Positions 19,568 to 30,072 of a stretch of 64,000 bases of DNA are shown in pieces. The stretch is taken from contig NZ_JAMLIX010000002.1 of the NCBI RefSeq assembly GCF_023953965.1, positions 434,001-498,000 on the forward strand. The letters run 5' to 3'. Position 1 is the stretch's first letter. Every line of letters starts with the position of its first letter. The notes beneath the pieces were generated by a model. The model was given only the letters and a program-made list of their open reading frames with translations. It made no database searches and had not been told where the DNA came from. Position numbers and translations under genes: made by a program. This stretch comes from Bosea sp. (in: a-proteobacteria) (GTDB lineage: Bacteria; Pseudomonadota; Alphaproteobacteria; Rhizobiales; Beijerinckiaceae).

Positions 19568-19753
19568 TCCTCTTGCCTGGTCAAGGCTGCTGGAGGATCG
19601 GCGTGGAGCAAGCTCGCACTGGAAGGGGTTCGGTCGACGATGCCGCGTGCTGGCCTTTACAATTCGGCGCTTCCCGGCAGCGCCCCCGCGAGCGCGTCGA
19701 TGGCCGATCGGACGCGTAGCGGCAGATGCGCGGTTTGCGGCCAGAGCGCGTGA

Positions 19754-20176
19754 GTGCGGAACAGCCGCCTCGTCGCCATGGACCGGCGCGGTGTCACCTT
19801 CCGCTGGAAGGACTATCGCGTCCGCTCGGCCGGCAAGGCCTGGCGCAAGACCGTGACGCTGTCGGCGCATGAGTTCATCCGCCGCTTTCTGCTCCACGCC
19901 CTGCCCGACGGCTTCAACCGCATCCGCCACTACGGCCTGCTCGCCTCCAGCTGGCGCGCCGATACTATCGCCCGCATCAGGCAGATCATCGCGGCCGCGA
20001 GCCCAGCGGCCGCGCCGCAAGAACACGACGCAAATGGTTGTGCCGAGACGGGCGAGCCGCAGGATAACTGTTGTCCACCATGCCCATGCTGCAGTGGCCG
20101 CATGATCCTCGTCGAGCGCTTCGCGCCGGGCACAGCGCCGCGCACCATCCTCGCCGTCAGGATCGACACATCATGA
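19754..20176 (+). pseudogene. IS91-family transposase, C-terminal remnant
   Basis: About 140 residues match the C-terminal end of IS91-type (Y1/Y2 HUH) transposases: VTFRWKDYR, then LSAHEFIRRFLLHALPDGFNRIRHYGLLASSWR and a closing CPCCSGRMILVERF. The catalytic N-terminal two thirds, with the HUH and tyrosine motifs, are missing. The piece is therefore a truncated relic and not an active transposase. Confidence 0.8.
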
Positions 20177-20611
20177 CCATGGCGCCGCGGCGAACACCTG
20201 AGGAAGCACTACCTGTCTCGGCCAGAGAGCGGGCGATCGCGTTCGGCCCGATCGCGGAAATGGAGATCGCGGTGGGTCCGGATATGTCCCATGTGCAGCC
20301 AAGCGCCGGCTCCTGGGCATCTCGGTCGGAGCGTCGCGCCGCTGTCCCGCGCCTCGCACGATCCCGCAGGACCGGCCGCGCGGCGAAATCCCCATAGCGC
20401 GGCCTTGGGCCGCAGCTTCCTCCACTGGAGGCTTTCGAACGCCGGCCCTCAGCCCGGTCCAAACCCGCTCGCGCGGGCCGGCATCCGAAACCCTTCAAAC
20501 AAGCGGACATTCGCCGATTGCCAGCAACCGGACATTCGAAGTTGAGCGAAATGGGGCAGCGCCTAACCGAATTGCCTGACCGCACGGCCACGCGTTCATT
20601 GGCTTCGCCGC
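20177..20611. other. Non-coding region after the IS91 remnant
   Basis: This is 435 bp without a convincing gene. It contains a GC-rich imperfect inverted stretch near 20400-20420 and may be the non-coding 3' end of the former IS91 element. No terminus can be placed with confidence. Confidence 0.4.
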
Positions 20612-22495
20612 TCAGCCATCGCCAAAGCTTCGCGTAACAAGCCGGTTGAGCCTTTCAGCGAATGCGTTCGCGTTTGTCGGGCGCTCGCCATCCAAGACGC
20701 GAGCGGTATCCAAAATCAGATGGGCGATGTCGCTACGCAGCGTAGCATCCTCGACAGACGCCAGCGCTGAGACCATCGCATGACGCGGGTTGACCTCGAG
20801 GATCGGCTTGGCCGCACTCTCCACTCGTCCTGCGGCGCTGAGCAAACGCTCGAACTGGCGATCCGGCCCCTTATCCGAGGCCACGAGACAGACCGCGCTC
20901 TCCGTGAGTCTATCGGAAGATCGCACATCCGCGACCTCTTCGGCCAGAATCTCCTTCATCGATGCGATCAGAGCGCCGACCTTCTCACTCGTTTCAGCCG
21001 AAGGAGGCGCTGCGCCGTCGAGCAGCGGGATCAGACCGAGATCAGCCGTACCTTGCGTCACCGACTTGAACGGCTTGCCTTCGAAATCCGGGGCTGCCGA
21101 CGCCCAGAAACTGTCGATCGGATCCGACAGCAGCAGCACCTCGATGCCGCGCGCACGGAAGCCTTCGAGCTGCGGGGAGTTGGCGATCCGGGAGGCATCG
21201 TCACCGGCGATATAGTAGATCGCGGTCTGATTGTCCTTCAGTGCGCCGACATAGTCCTTGAGGCTGCGCCACCCCTCACTGGAGGCTGTCGTTCGGAAGC
21301 GAGCGAGGTCGAGTAGCTGTTCCCGCCGCGCGAAGTCCTCGTAAAGCCCTTCCTTGATGACGACGCCGAAATTGTCCCAGATCAGTCGGAACGTGTCCGG
21401 ATCCTGATCGGCCAGTTTCGCGAGATCGGAAAGGACACGGTTGGTGACGCCTTTCTTGATCGCAGCGAGCAGCGGGCTGTCCTGGATCATCTCGCGGGAA
21501 ACGTTGAGCGGCAGGTCGGCGGTGTCGACAATGCCGCGGACGAAGCGCAGGTAGCGCGGAAGGAGTTCGGCTTCGTCCGTAATGAAGACGCGCTTCACGT
21601 AGAGCTTGATCCGGCCCTTCCGATCGGCGTCGAAGAGATCGAACGGACGCGCGCCCGGGACGAAAGCCAGCGCCGTATATTCGTGCAGGCCTTCGGCACG
21701 AAAATGGATCGTGGCCGCCGGCTCGTCATATTGTCCCGCAACGCTGCGGTAGAAATCGGCGTATTCGTCCCTGGTGATCTCGCTCTTCGGCCTCGTCCAG
21801 AGTGCGGCCCCATCCGAAAGGGCGACCGCATCTGCGCCCGGCTCCGTGATCAGCGAAATCGGGACCGGAACATGGCCGGACTGTTCCTTGACGATGCGCT
21901 CCAGTGTCCAGCGCTCGGCATAGGTCTTGGCTTCCTCCAATAGGTGCAGCGTCACCCGCGTCCCGCGCAAAGGAGCCTCGTCCAGCAACGCAGGCGCCAC
22001 GGTGAATTCGCCCTTGCCGTCCGAGGACCAGGTCCAGGCTTCGGTGTTACCGGCGCGACGGCTTACGACCTCGACCTTCTCGGCCACCATGAAGGCGGAA
22101 TAGAAGCCGACGCCGAACTGGCCGATGAGCTGCGCGCCGTCCTTGCCTTCGGTGTTAGCGACCCGCTCCATGAAGCTGCGCGTACCGGAGCGGGCGATCG
22201 TCCCGAGAGCTTCGATCATCTCGTCATGGCTCATACCGATGCCGTTGTCGGCAATGGTCAGCCTGCTGGCCTCCGGATCGGCCGAGATGGTGATCGCGGG
22301 CTTCGGGTCGCCCCCCAGAAGTTCGGGGTTGCCGATCGCTTCGTAGCGCAGCTTCTCGCAGGCGTCGGCTGCGTTCGAGATCAGCTCGCGCAGAAAGACG
22401 TCCCGGTCGGAATAGACCGAATGCACCATCATGTGCAGAAGGCGGGAGACGTCGGCTTCGAAGCTGCGATGCTCGGCTGTGGCGGTCGTTGTCAT
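20612..22495 (-). CDS. htpG: Molecular chaperone HtpG (Hsp90)
   Basis: The start is taken at 22495 (MTTTATAEHRSFEADVSRLLHMM), where Hsp90 similarity begins; the open frame extends further upstream without homology. The 627-residue protein has the GHKL ATPase motifs ELISNAADACEKLRYEA (Glu37, Asn41), DNGIGM and GQFGVGFYSAFM, the middle domain with LYVKRVFITDEAELLPRYLRFVRGIVD, and a C-terminal dimerisation domain. It is full length. In the cytosol it remodels client proteins under heat and other stress. It lies upstream of groEL in the same orientation, with two small genes between them. Confidence 0.96.
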   Translation of the reverse strand: MTTTATAEHRSFEADVSRLLHMMVHSVYSDRDVFLRELISNAADACEKLRYEAIGNPELLGGDPKPAITISADPEASRLTIADNGIGMSHDEMIEALGTIARSGTRSFMERVANTEGKDGAQLIGQFGVGFYSAFMVAEKVEVVSRRAGNTEAWTWSSDGKGEFTVAPALLDEAPLRGTRVTLHLLEEAKTYAERWTLERIVKEQSGHVPVPISLITEPGADAVALSDGAALWTRPKSEITRDEYADFYRSVAGQYDEPAATIHFRAEGLHEYTALAFVPGARPFDLFDADRKGRIKLYVKRVFITDEAELLPRYLRFVRGIVDTADLPLNVSREMIQDSPLLAAIKKGVTNRVLSDLAKLADQDPDTFRLIWDNFGVVIKEGLYEDFARREQLLDLARFRTTASSEGWRSLKDYVGALKDNQTAIYYIAGDDASRIANSPQLEGFRARGIEVLLLSDPIDSFWASAAPDFEGKPFKSVTQGTADLGLIPLLDGAAPPSAETSEKVGALIASMKEILAEEVADVRSSDRLTESAVCLVASDKGPDRQFERLLSAAGRVESAAKPILEVNPRHAMVSALASVEDATLRSDIAHLILDTARVLDGERPTNANAFAERLNRLVTRSFGDG

Positions 22496-22608
22496 TCGGA
22501 TTTCTCGAATAGATTGGCAGCGGGGAGACGCTGGCAGAGAGCGATATCGCGCGGGACCGCGGCGAGCCAGCCTGTTTGCTGACGGCCGGGGGGTATAGAG
22601 AGCGGCGC

Positions 22609-22914
22609 TCACCCGCTCCCGGATGTTTGCCGGTTGGATAGCGTCCTGATCAGAGCAAGTATGGCGTTCAGCCGCGCGGTCGCGAACTCGCCGGCGCCGG
22701 GCAACTGAGCTTCGATGTGAGCGGCGACAGTCTGCCACGTCGCCGATCCATCCCGCGTCATGACGGCCAGGAGATTGTCCTTGAGCCCATATGTCGCGCT
22801 CTCGGCATTCGTAAGGAGGGCCTTGAAGCGGTCGGAAGGGGAGATTTCCTTAGGTTGTGTGCCGTCGGTCATATAGGATGTCTGATGCGATGGAGAGAAT
22901 GCAGGGGCTTTCAC
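22609..22914 (-). CDS. Small hypothetical protein between groEL and htpG
   Basis: The frame opens with GTG at 22914 (preceded by GAAAGG) or ATG at 22872, giving 101 or 87 residues. The core SDRFKALLTNAESATYGLKDNLLAVMTRDGSATWQTVAAHIEAQLPGAGEFATARLNAILALIRTLSNR looks like a compact helical domain. I do not recognise the family. Its place between chaperone genes on the same strand suggests co-expression with them. Confidence 0.6.
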   Translation of the reverse strand: MKAPAFSPSHQTSYMTDGTQPKEISPSDRFKALLTNAESATYGLKDNLLAVMTRDGSATWQTVAAHIEAQLPGAGEFATARLNAILALIRTLSNRQTSGSG

Positions 22915-22926
22915 GGAGCCTTTCGC

Positions 22927-23142
22927 CTAGGCCTTCTCGCGAAACCGGTCGATCGCACGCTGTACGAGATCATCCTCGTCGAGTGCCAGCGGAACCAACG
23001 CAGCCACGATATAGGCGAGGTTGTTTCGCTCCAGCTCGTCAGAGCCCGCCGAAAGCGACGGCTTGAGTTCCGCCCATGCCTTTTCGAGAGCAGCTTCGGC
23101 ACGGGCCAGATCGACGGGATCGGTCAGTGATGAAAAAGGCAT
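22927..23142 (-). CDS. Small acidic helical protein, paralogue of 30858-31079
   Basis: The 71-residue protein (MPFSSLTDPVDLARAEAALEKAW...) is clearly paralogous to the 73-residue product at 30858-31079. Both share MPFSSLxDPVDLARAxAALExAW and LAYIVAALVxxAxDEDDLxxRAIxRxR. A GAGGGGAAGGC stretch precedes the start. It is predicted to be two or three helices and cytosolic. It lies directly downstream of groEL on the same strand. The function is unknown. Confidence 0.75.
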   Translation of the reverse strand: MPFSSLTDPVDLARAEAALEKAWAELKPSLSAGSDELERNNLAYIVAALVPLALDEDDLVQRAIDRFREKA

Positions 23143-23183
23143 GGCCTTCCCCTCGGCATCCCCGGGATATTGATGTGGGGAGA

Positions 23184-23208
23184 GGGCGCCGCGGAAGCCG
23201 CGGCGCCC
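23184..23208 (-). terminator. Hairpin downstream of groEL
   Basis: An 11-bp perfect GC stem (GGGCGCCGCGG with its complement) and a 3-nt loop begin 8 bp after the groEL stop on the minus strand. No T-run follows, so it may be a weak or processing-type terminator. Confidence 0.5.
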
Positions 23209-23215
23209 CCGATGC

Positions 23216-24847
<1,632 letters not shown>

Positions 24848-24899
24848 TCACTCCTTCAGACTTGAGGTTTCAGGTTGATGATGTGGGATGAAGGCCCCG

Positions 24900-25214
24900 T
24901 CAGGCGGCCTTCTTGAGGGCGGCCGTCGTCTCGACGACGCCCATGATGTCGGCCTCCTTCATGATCAGGAGATCCTGGCCATCGATCTTGACCTCGGTGC
25001 CGCTCCATTTGCCGAAGAGCACGCGGTCGCCGACCTTGACGTCTGGCGGCACGAGCTTGCCGGTTTCGTCGCGCGCGCCGGCGCCGACGGCGACGACCTC
25101 GCCCTCCTGCGGCTTTTCCTTGGCGGTATCGGGAATGATGATCCCGCCCTTGGTCTTCTCCTCGGCGTCGATGCGCTTCACGACGACGCGGTCATGCAGT
25201 GGCCGAAACTTCAT
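24900..25214 (-). CDS. groES: Co-chaperonin GroES (Hsp10)
   Basis: The ATG at 25214 is preferred over an ATG four codons earlier because GGAGGA lies 5 bp before it and the protein then begins [35 protein letters not shown] as in the family. The 104-residue lid protein contains the mobile-loop region and [23 protein letters not shown] at the C-terminus. It forms an operon with groEL. Confidence 0.97.
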   Translation of the reverse strand: MKFRPLHDRVVVKRIDAEEKTKGGIIIPDTAKEKPQEGEVVAVGAGARDETGKLVPPDVKVGDRVLFGKWSGTEVKIDGQDLLIMKEADIMGVVETTAALKKAA

Positions 25215-25354
25215 GAGTTCCTCCAATTTCCATGTCGGTCACATGTCAAAGCGGGCCGGCCCTGTGCGGGTCTCGCGGCGAGGTTCCGCGCGCCCCTGAG
25301 GCGCCGTGCCCGCGCGATGATTTGGGTTGCCCGATTTTCGCCTTCAAGAGGCCG

Positions 25355-25381
25355 GCAGCACTTTTTTTGATTGAGTGCTAA
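25355..25381. promoter_or_regulatory. CIRCE operator (HrcA site) upstream of groESL
   Basis: The right arm GAGTGCTAA (25373-25381) is a perfect match to the CIRCE consensus. The left arm at 25355-25363 reads GCAGCACTT, matching 6 of 9 positions of TTAGCACTC, and the spacer is exactly 9 nt. The site lies 141 bp before the groES start and in the interval shared with the divergent usg gene. HrcA repression relieved by heat is the expected control. Confidence 0.8.
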
Positions 25382-25476
25382 CAGGCTGAAAAGGCATCAC
25401 AAACGCAACCTTTCATCTTGCCAGGGCTTTGAAAATCCGCTGCCATCGGCGCATTGAAACCAGGGAGCTGAAAGGA

Positions 25477-25746
25477 ATGGCTTCGACGGACTTCGCCCGC
25501 CAGATCGCCGGCTACGGATTGACCACCGCCGGCATTCTCTACCGATTGCCCGATCACCCTTCGATCCTGCAGGAATATATCTGGCAGGATTACGACCTCG
25601 CCCCGCGCTTCCCCGAGCTCAACAAGTTCCTCGCCTTCTGGCAGGCCGAGCTCGACGGCAAGCTGTTCCGCATCACCGTGGCTCACAAGGATCTGATCGG
25701 CCCGGCCGATCTCAGTGCGGTGAGCGGCGAATTCCGGCTGCAGTGA
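25477..25746 (+). CDS. Usg-family protein
   Basis: The ATG at 25477 follows GAAAGGA. The 89-residue product (MASTDFARQIAGYGLTTAGILYRLPDHP...LQEYIWQDYDLAPRFPELNKFLAFWQ...VAHKDLIGPADLSAVSGEFRLQ) matches the Usg family, small cytosolic proteins of unknown function first noticed beside trp genes in alphaproteobacteria. Here it is divergent from groESL across the CIRCE region. Confidence 0.85.
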   Translation: MASTDFARQIAGYGLTTAGILYRLPDHPSILQEYIWQDYDLAPRFPELNKFLAFWQAELDGKLFRITVAHKDLIGPADLSAVSGEFRLQ

Positions 25747-25917
25747 TGTCGATGCGCCCGCGGACTTGACCCCGCGGGCGAGCCTCCCAAAATGATGGCA
25801 GCCGCGAAGAGCCAAAGCGTGCGCGACGCGGCGATCAACCAAACCGGATCCATGTTGCTTCCAGGAGGATATGGCTATGGCAATGTTGGCGATCGTTCCC
25901 CGCCTGGGGAGGACTGC

Positions 25918-26214
25918 ATGATGACATCAGACGACTTTGAGAGGCCGGTCGTGATCCTGACCGGCTTTGGGCATCCGACCGCGGTCGCATCCGCGATGGA
26001 GGCCTACATGTTCCTGGCCGACTGGCCGGTGAGCAGGCGGGATCCCGTACACGGCTTCGCGCTGAAAGGATGCCTGGCAGCGATCCGTGGCGAGATCGAA
26101 GCTGATACAGCGCGCGGCCTGTTCGCATCCTGGGCGGAAAAGCACGACCTTCTCGCGCCCGATATGGCTGCCTTCGCAGGACGCCGCAGGGAGGGCTCGC
26201 GCGGCCACGCCTGA
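25918..26214 (+). CDS. DUF982 domain protein
   Basis: GGGGAGGAC precedes two adjacent ATG codons at 25918 and 25921. The 98-residue protein contains the DUF982 pattern FERPVVILTGFGHPTAVASAMEAYMFLADWP...FALKGCLAAIRGEIEADTARGLFASWAEKHDLL. The family is common in Rhizobiales and its function is unknown. Confidence 0.8.
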   Translation: MMTSDDFERPVVILTGFGHPTAVASAMEAYMFLADWPVSRRDPVHGFALKGCLAAIRGEIEADTARGLFASWAEKHDLLAPDMAAFAGRRREGSRGHA

Positions 26215-26224
26215 CACGACAAGA

Positions 26225-26250
26225 GCCCGGTGCCGCCAAACGCACCGGGC
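26225..26250 (+). terminator. Hairpin after the DUF982 gene
   Basis: A 9-bp stem GCCCGGTGC/GCACCGGGC with an 8-nt loop lies 10 bp after the stop. The sequence after it is AAACG, not a T-run. Confidence 0.5.
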
Positions 26251-27101
26251 AAACGTGCGGAGGATACGGGTTCGCATAATCTGAATGCTACGCAGCGGGG
26301 GGCACCGTTGTTGCGCATTACTCGCATCCGCCTGGGAGTCGGGGGATGCTAGGAGAGAGCCAGGCGATCGTTCGCGCAGGGCATTCCTCGCGCGATCGTT
26401 CAAGTCGCCAAGACCCTGGGATGGGCCTGCGATGCCCGAACATGATTGGGCGCGGCAGCGATCTGGTGGCTGGTCTCGCCGCCTGGGAAGCGCCGATCCC
26501 CTCTGCTCTATCTTTTCTCCACGGCCCCGGCTCGCCATCACGTGATCAAGAGGCTTGTCGATCAGCAAAGGCCGGATCGCATCACCCGAACCGGGGAACA
26601 GCCTAGGCTGCTTGGGCGGGAGAGCGACAAGTCCCGTTCGGGCACGCGATGGATGAAGGCGCCCTGGCGTCCTTTGTTGCCAGTTCCGAGATCGGTTCGC
26701 CGTCATGGCTGTGGAGTGCCATCGTAGCTTTGGCAATGTCGCGTGTCGCTGCCGTGGCTCATTGGCCTTGAGGCGTCGCGGCTGGGTTTGCTAACGGGAT
26801 CGTCGTCGAAAGATCACGGCGTCGCATTCGACCTCTGCGATAAACCTCCGCCTCAGGCATTGTGAGAAACGGCCTCCGGAAAATAAAAAGGCAACCATTT
26901 CATATTTCGGAATCGCCAAGAAAGAATTTCCTTGCATCTTTAAAAGTTATCATCTAGATATAAGCGCATCGAGATTGCTTGGTTGGTTTTTGTTTTATCG
27001 CGCCTCCTGCGCGACATCGATGATCCCCCCTTTCAAAATCGTTCTGAACTCATCCGATATTCTGTCGGGGAGCGACAGAGTTTGCCAAAAGGAGGGTTTT
27101 C
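26251..27101. other. Long intergenic region, including the leader of the cold-shock gene
   Basis: I see no convincing gene in these 851 bp. The part from about 26870 is distinctly AT-rich (AAAATAAAAAGGCAACC, CATCTAGATATAAGCG) and probably contains the csp promoter and a long untranslated leader, as is usual for cold-shock genes. The earlier part holds only motif-free open frames. Confidence 0.45.
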
Positions 27102-27311
27102 ATGACCACCGGCACCGTGAAATGGTTCAATTCCACCAAGGGCTTCGGCTTCATCCAGCCTGACGATGGCGGTCAGGACGTGTTCGTGCATGTCTCCGCC
27201 GTAGAGCGGGCTGGCATGCGGGATCTCCGCGAGGGCCAGAAGATCGGGTTTGAGGTCGCTCGCGACAACAAGTCCGGGAAGATGGCGGCGGAGCAGCTCC
27301 AGACAGCGTAA
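27102..27311 (+). CDS. Cold-shock domain protein
   Basis: The 69-residue protein has the RNA-binding motifs KGFGFIQ (RNP1) and DVFVHVS (RNP2) of the CspA family and begins [23 protein letters not shown] precedes the ATG. It is an OB-fold nucleic-acid chaperone. The gene is monocistronic, with a long AT-rich leader upstream and a strong terminator 60 bp downstream. Confidence 0.95.
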   Translation: MTTGTVKWFNSTKGFGFIQPDDGGQDVFVHVSAVERAGMRDLREGQKIGFEVARDNKSGKMAAEQLQTA

Positions 27312-27371
27312 ATCAGGCAATGCGTCATCGGCGACCACGGATGTACTGGCGCCTTGACCATAGCCATCGGA

Positions 27372-27399
27372 AAGGCCGGGCTCATGCTCGGCCTTTTTT
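27372..27399 (+). terminator. Rho-independent terminator of the cold-shock gene
   Basis: The sequence shows a 10-bp stem AAGGCCGGGC/GCTCGGCCTT (one G-T pair) and a TCAT loop, with the run of six T at the stem's base. Confidence 0.85.
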
Positions 27400-27458
27400 G
27401 CTTTCGGCTCGCTCGCACTGAAGATCCAGCGATCGACCACAACGCAAGGAGAAGCAAC

Positions 27459-27480
27459 ATGCTTCAACAATCCAAACAGC
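27459..27480 (+). pseudogene. Start of a gene cut off by IS21 copy 2
   Basis: AAGGAG precedes ATG at 27459, encoding MLQQSKQ before the IS21 end at 27481. Reading on into the element gives a stop after 28 codons. This looks like a disrupted gene start. Its remaining part is not obvious on the other side, because the frame and flank there belong to a hemolysin-III gene and no target duplication is present. Confidence 0.5.
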
Positions 27481-27589
27481 TGTGCAGGGCGGTGAGAAAA
27501 CCATCCAGTGAAGCGCCTGCGTTTGTGCGGGCGCGGGCGGCGTAAAAGTCGTCCACTGGATAGGCTGATCCCTTTCGGGGTCGGCGGGG

Positions 27590-29089
27590 ATGTTCGCTGT
27601 GGAGGTCTACGCGGCGGTTCGCGATTTCGTTTTCAATCAAAAGCAGAGCCGACGGGAAGCGGCTCGCGTGTTCGGGCTGAGCCGCGAAACGATCGCCAAG
27701 ATGTGCCGGTTCTCGATCCCTCCGGGCTACACGCGCACGAAGCCGGTCGAGAAGCCGAAGCTCGGTCCGCTGCTGCCGGTGATTGAGGCGATCCTGGACG
27801 GAGACCGGGCGTCTCCGGTGAAGCAGCGCCATACGGCGAAGCGGATCTTCGAGCGGCTGCGGGACGAGCACGGCTTTGCCGGCGGCTACACGGTGGTGAA
27901 GGACCATGTGCGGCTCTGCCGGGCGCGGGGCCGCGAGACCTTCGTTCCGCTGGCCCATCCGCCCGGTCACGCCCAGGTGGATTTTGGCGAGGCGCTGGCG
28001 GTGATCGGCGGCGTGCGGCAGAAGATCCACTTCTTCTGCCTGGACCTGCCACAGTCGGATGCCTGCTTCGTGAAGGCGTATCCGCGCGAGACGACGGAAG
28101 CGTTCCTGGACGGTCACGTCTCGGCTTTTGGCTTCTTCGGCGGTGTGCCGCTGTCGATCCTCTATGACAACACCCGCATTGCGGTGGCGAAGATCTGCGG
28201 CGATGGCCGGCGCGAGCGGACGCGGGCCTTCACGGAGCTGGTGAGCCACTATCTGTTCCGGGATCGGTTCGGGCGCCCGGGCAAGGGCAATGACAAGGGC
28301 AAGGTCGAGGGGCTGGTGAAGTATGCCCGCTCGAACTTCATGACGCCGATCCCTTTGGCGGCGAGCTTCGCCGAACTGAACGCGATGTTGGCCGAGCGCT
28401 GCCGCCGGCGACAGGACGAGCGGGCCGGCCGGCATGCCCAGACGATCGGAGAGCGGCTTGTTGCCGATCTCGGGGTCTTGCGCCCTTTGCCGGCAGTGCC
28501 GCTGGAGCCGTGCGAGAAGCGTGGTGCGCGGGTCTCGTCGACGGCGCTGGTCCGATATCGGTCGAACGACTACTCGGTCCCGACGGCCTATGGCTTCCAG
28601 GACGTGGTGGTGAAGGGCTTCGTCGAGGAGGTCGTGATCCTGTGCCGGGGCGAGGAGATTGCCCGCCATCCCCGCAATTACGGGACGGGCGTGTTCGTCT
28701 CCGATCCGCTGCACTATCTGGCGCTAATCGAGGAGAAGCCGAACGCCCTCGACCAGGCCGCGGCCTTGCAGGGCTGGGACCTGCCCGAGGCCTTCCAGCA
28801 CCTGCGCCATCTCCTGGAAGCGCGCATGGGCAATCGCGGCAAGCGCGAGTTCATCCAGGTGCTGCGGCTGCTGGAGGCCTTGCCGCGCGAGGTCGTGAGC
28901 TTCGCCGTCGGCGAGGCGATCCGGCTGGGCGCGATCGGCTTCGATGCGGTGAAGCTGATCGCGCTGGCGCGGCTGGAACGGCGCCCGGCCCGTCTGGATC
29001 TGGCGGCCTATCCGTATCTGCCGAGGACTACGGTGAAGACGACCTCGGCGGCCGATTACGCCGTGCTCCTGCCGGGAGCCGCGGCATGA
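27590..29089 (+). CDS. istA: IS21 transposase IstA (copy 2)
   Basis: The 499-residue protein is identical in sequence to the copy 1 protein, with the helix-turn-helix and D, D, E core intact. It overlaps istB by ATGA. Confidence 0.95.
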   Translation: MFAVEVYAAVRDFVFNQKQSRREAARVFGLSRETIAKMCRFSIPPGYTRTKPVEKPKLGPLLPVIEAILDGDRASPVKQRHTAKRIFERLRDEHGFAGGYTVVKDHVRLCRARGRETFVPLAHPPGHAQVDFGEALAVIGGVRQKIHFFCLDLPQSDACFVKAYPRETTEAFLDGHVSAFGFFGGVPLSILYDNTRIAVAKICGDGRRERTRAFTELVSHYLFRDRFGRPGKGNDKGKVEGLVKYARSNFMTPIPLAASFAELNAMLAERCRRRQDERAGRHAQTIGERLVADLGVLRPLPAVPLEPCEKRGARVSSTALVRYRSNDYSVPTAYGFQDVVVKGFVEEVVILCRGEEIARHPRNYGTGVFVSDPLHYLALIEEKPNALDQAAALQGWDLPEAFQHLRHLLEARMGNRGKREFIQVLRLLEALPREVVSFAVGEAIRLGAIGFDAVKLIALARLERRPARLDLAAYPYLPRTTVKTTSAADYAVLLPGAAA

Positions 29090-29949
29090 CGGGCTCGGGG
29101 AAAGAGACGATGCCGGCGGGCACGACCGCTGGAACGCCGCAGGTCCTGCTGGCGCACCACCTCAAGCAACTGAAGCTGCCAACCGTCCTGCGCGAGTACG
29201 ACAAGGTGGCACGGGAATGCTCCCGCGACGGCGTCGATCATCCCCGCTACCTGCTACGGTTGGTCGAGCTCGAACTGATCGACCGGGAGCGGCGCACGGT
29301 CGAGCGGCGGATCCGGGCGGCGCGCTTCCCAGCGGTGAAGAGCTTCGACACCTTCGACTTCACGGCGATCCCGAGCCTGAACAAGATGCTCGTGCTGGAG
29401 CTGGCGCGCTGCGGCTACATCCTGCGCCGGGAGAACATCATCGCGCTCGGCAACAGCGGCACCGGCAAGACCCATGTCGCCCTCGCGCTCGGGCTGGCCG
29501 CTTGCCAGAAGGGCTTCTCCGTCGCCTTCACGACGGCGGCTTCGCTGGTCAACCAGCTCCTCGAAGCCCGCGACGAGAAGCGCCTGCTCAGGCTCCAGCG
29601 CGAGTTGCAGGCGGTCAAGCTGCTGATCGTCGACGAGCTCGGCTATGTGCCGCTGTCGCCGACCGGCGCCGAGCTCCTGTTCGAGATCTTCTCGCAACGC
29701 TACGAGCGCGGCTCAACCATCGTCACCTCGAACCTGCCCTTCGAGGACTGGACGTCCGTCCTGGGATCGGAGCGCCTCACCGGCGCGCTGCTCGATCGCC
29801 TGACCCACCACGTCAGCATCCTCGCCATGAACGGCGACAGCTACCGCCTCAAACAATCGGCCGGCCGCCGGCGCGCCTCCGCCGCGGCGGGGCAAAAACA
29901 GACCACCGCCAACGAAGCCGATCCAGAAACCGGCGAGATCATCCCCTGA
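29086..29949 (+). CDS. istB: IS21 helper ATPase IstB (copy 2)
   Basis: The 287-residue AAA+ ATPase is identical to copy 1, with Walker A GNSGTGKTH and Walker B LLIVDELGY. The start at 29086 overlaps the istA stop. Confidence 0.95.
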   Translation: MTGSGKETMPAGTTAGTPQVLLAHHLKQLKLPTVLREYDKVARECSRDGVDHPRYLLRLVELELIDRERRTVERRIRAARFPAVKSFDTFDFTAIPSLNKMLVLELARCGYILRRENIIALGNSGTGKTHVALALGLAACQKGFSVAFTTAASLVNQLLEARDEKRLLRLQRELQAVKLLIVDELGYVPLSPTGAELLFEIFSQRYERGSTIVTSNLPFEDWTSVLGSERLTGALLDRLTHHVSILAMNGDSYRLKQSAGRRRASAAAGQKQTTANEADPETGEIIP

Positions 29950-29965
29950 TCAATCCCGACAGCGC

Positions 29966-30003
29966 GATATGGCAGGGGCCCCGATCGGGGCCCCTGCCAT
30001 ATC
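29966..30003. terminator. Perfect 38-bp palindrome after istB (copy 2)
   Basis: The same 19-bp arms as in copy 1 lie 16 bp after the istB stop. Confidence 0.6.
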
Positions 30004-30072
30004 CGCCACCCTCAACGCCAGTGGCCTGCTTTTACTCCGCCACGCTGGCCTGGAATCCGACCGCCGTTGACA

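Larger units (their letters stand above)
27481..30072 (+). mobile_element. IS21-family insertion sequence, copy 2
   Basis: This 2592-bp copy matches copy 1 apart from one change seen at 27640 (CAG to CAA, silent in istA). It has the same orientation as the other two. The flanks ACAGC and TTCCC show no target duplication. It separates a gene start (27459) from a hemolysin-III coding region that has lost its start codon. Confidence 0.93.

Noticed and set aside
25927..26736. Minus-strand frame of about 270 codons across the DUF982 gene and following spacer
   Set aside because: It is Arg/Ser/Pro-rich without motifs, overlaps a better gene on the other strand and lacks a ribosome site.
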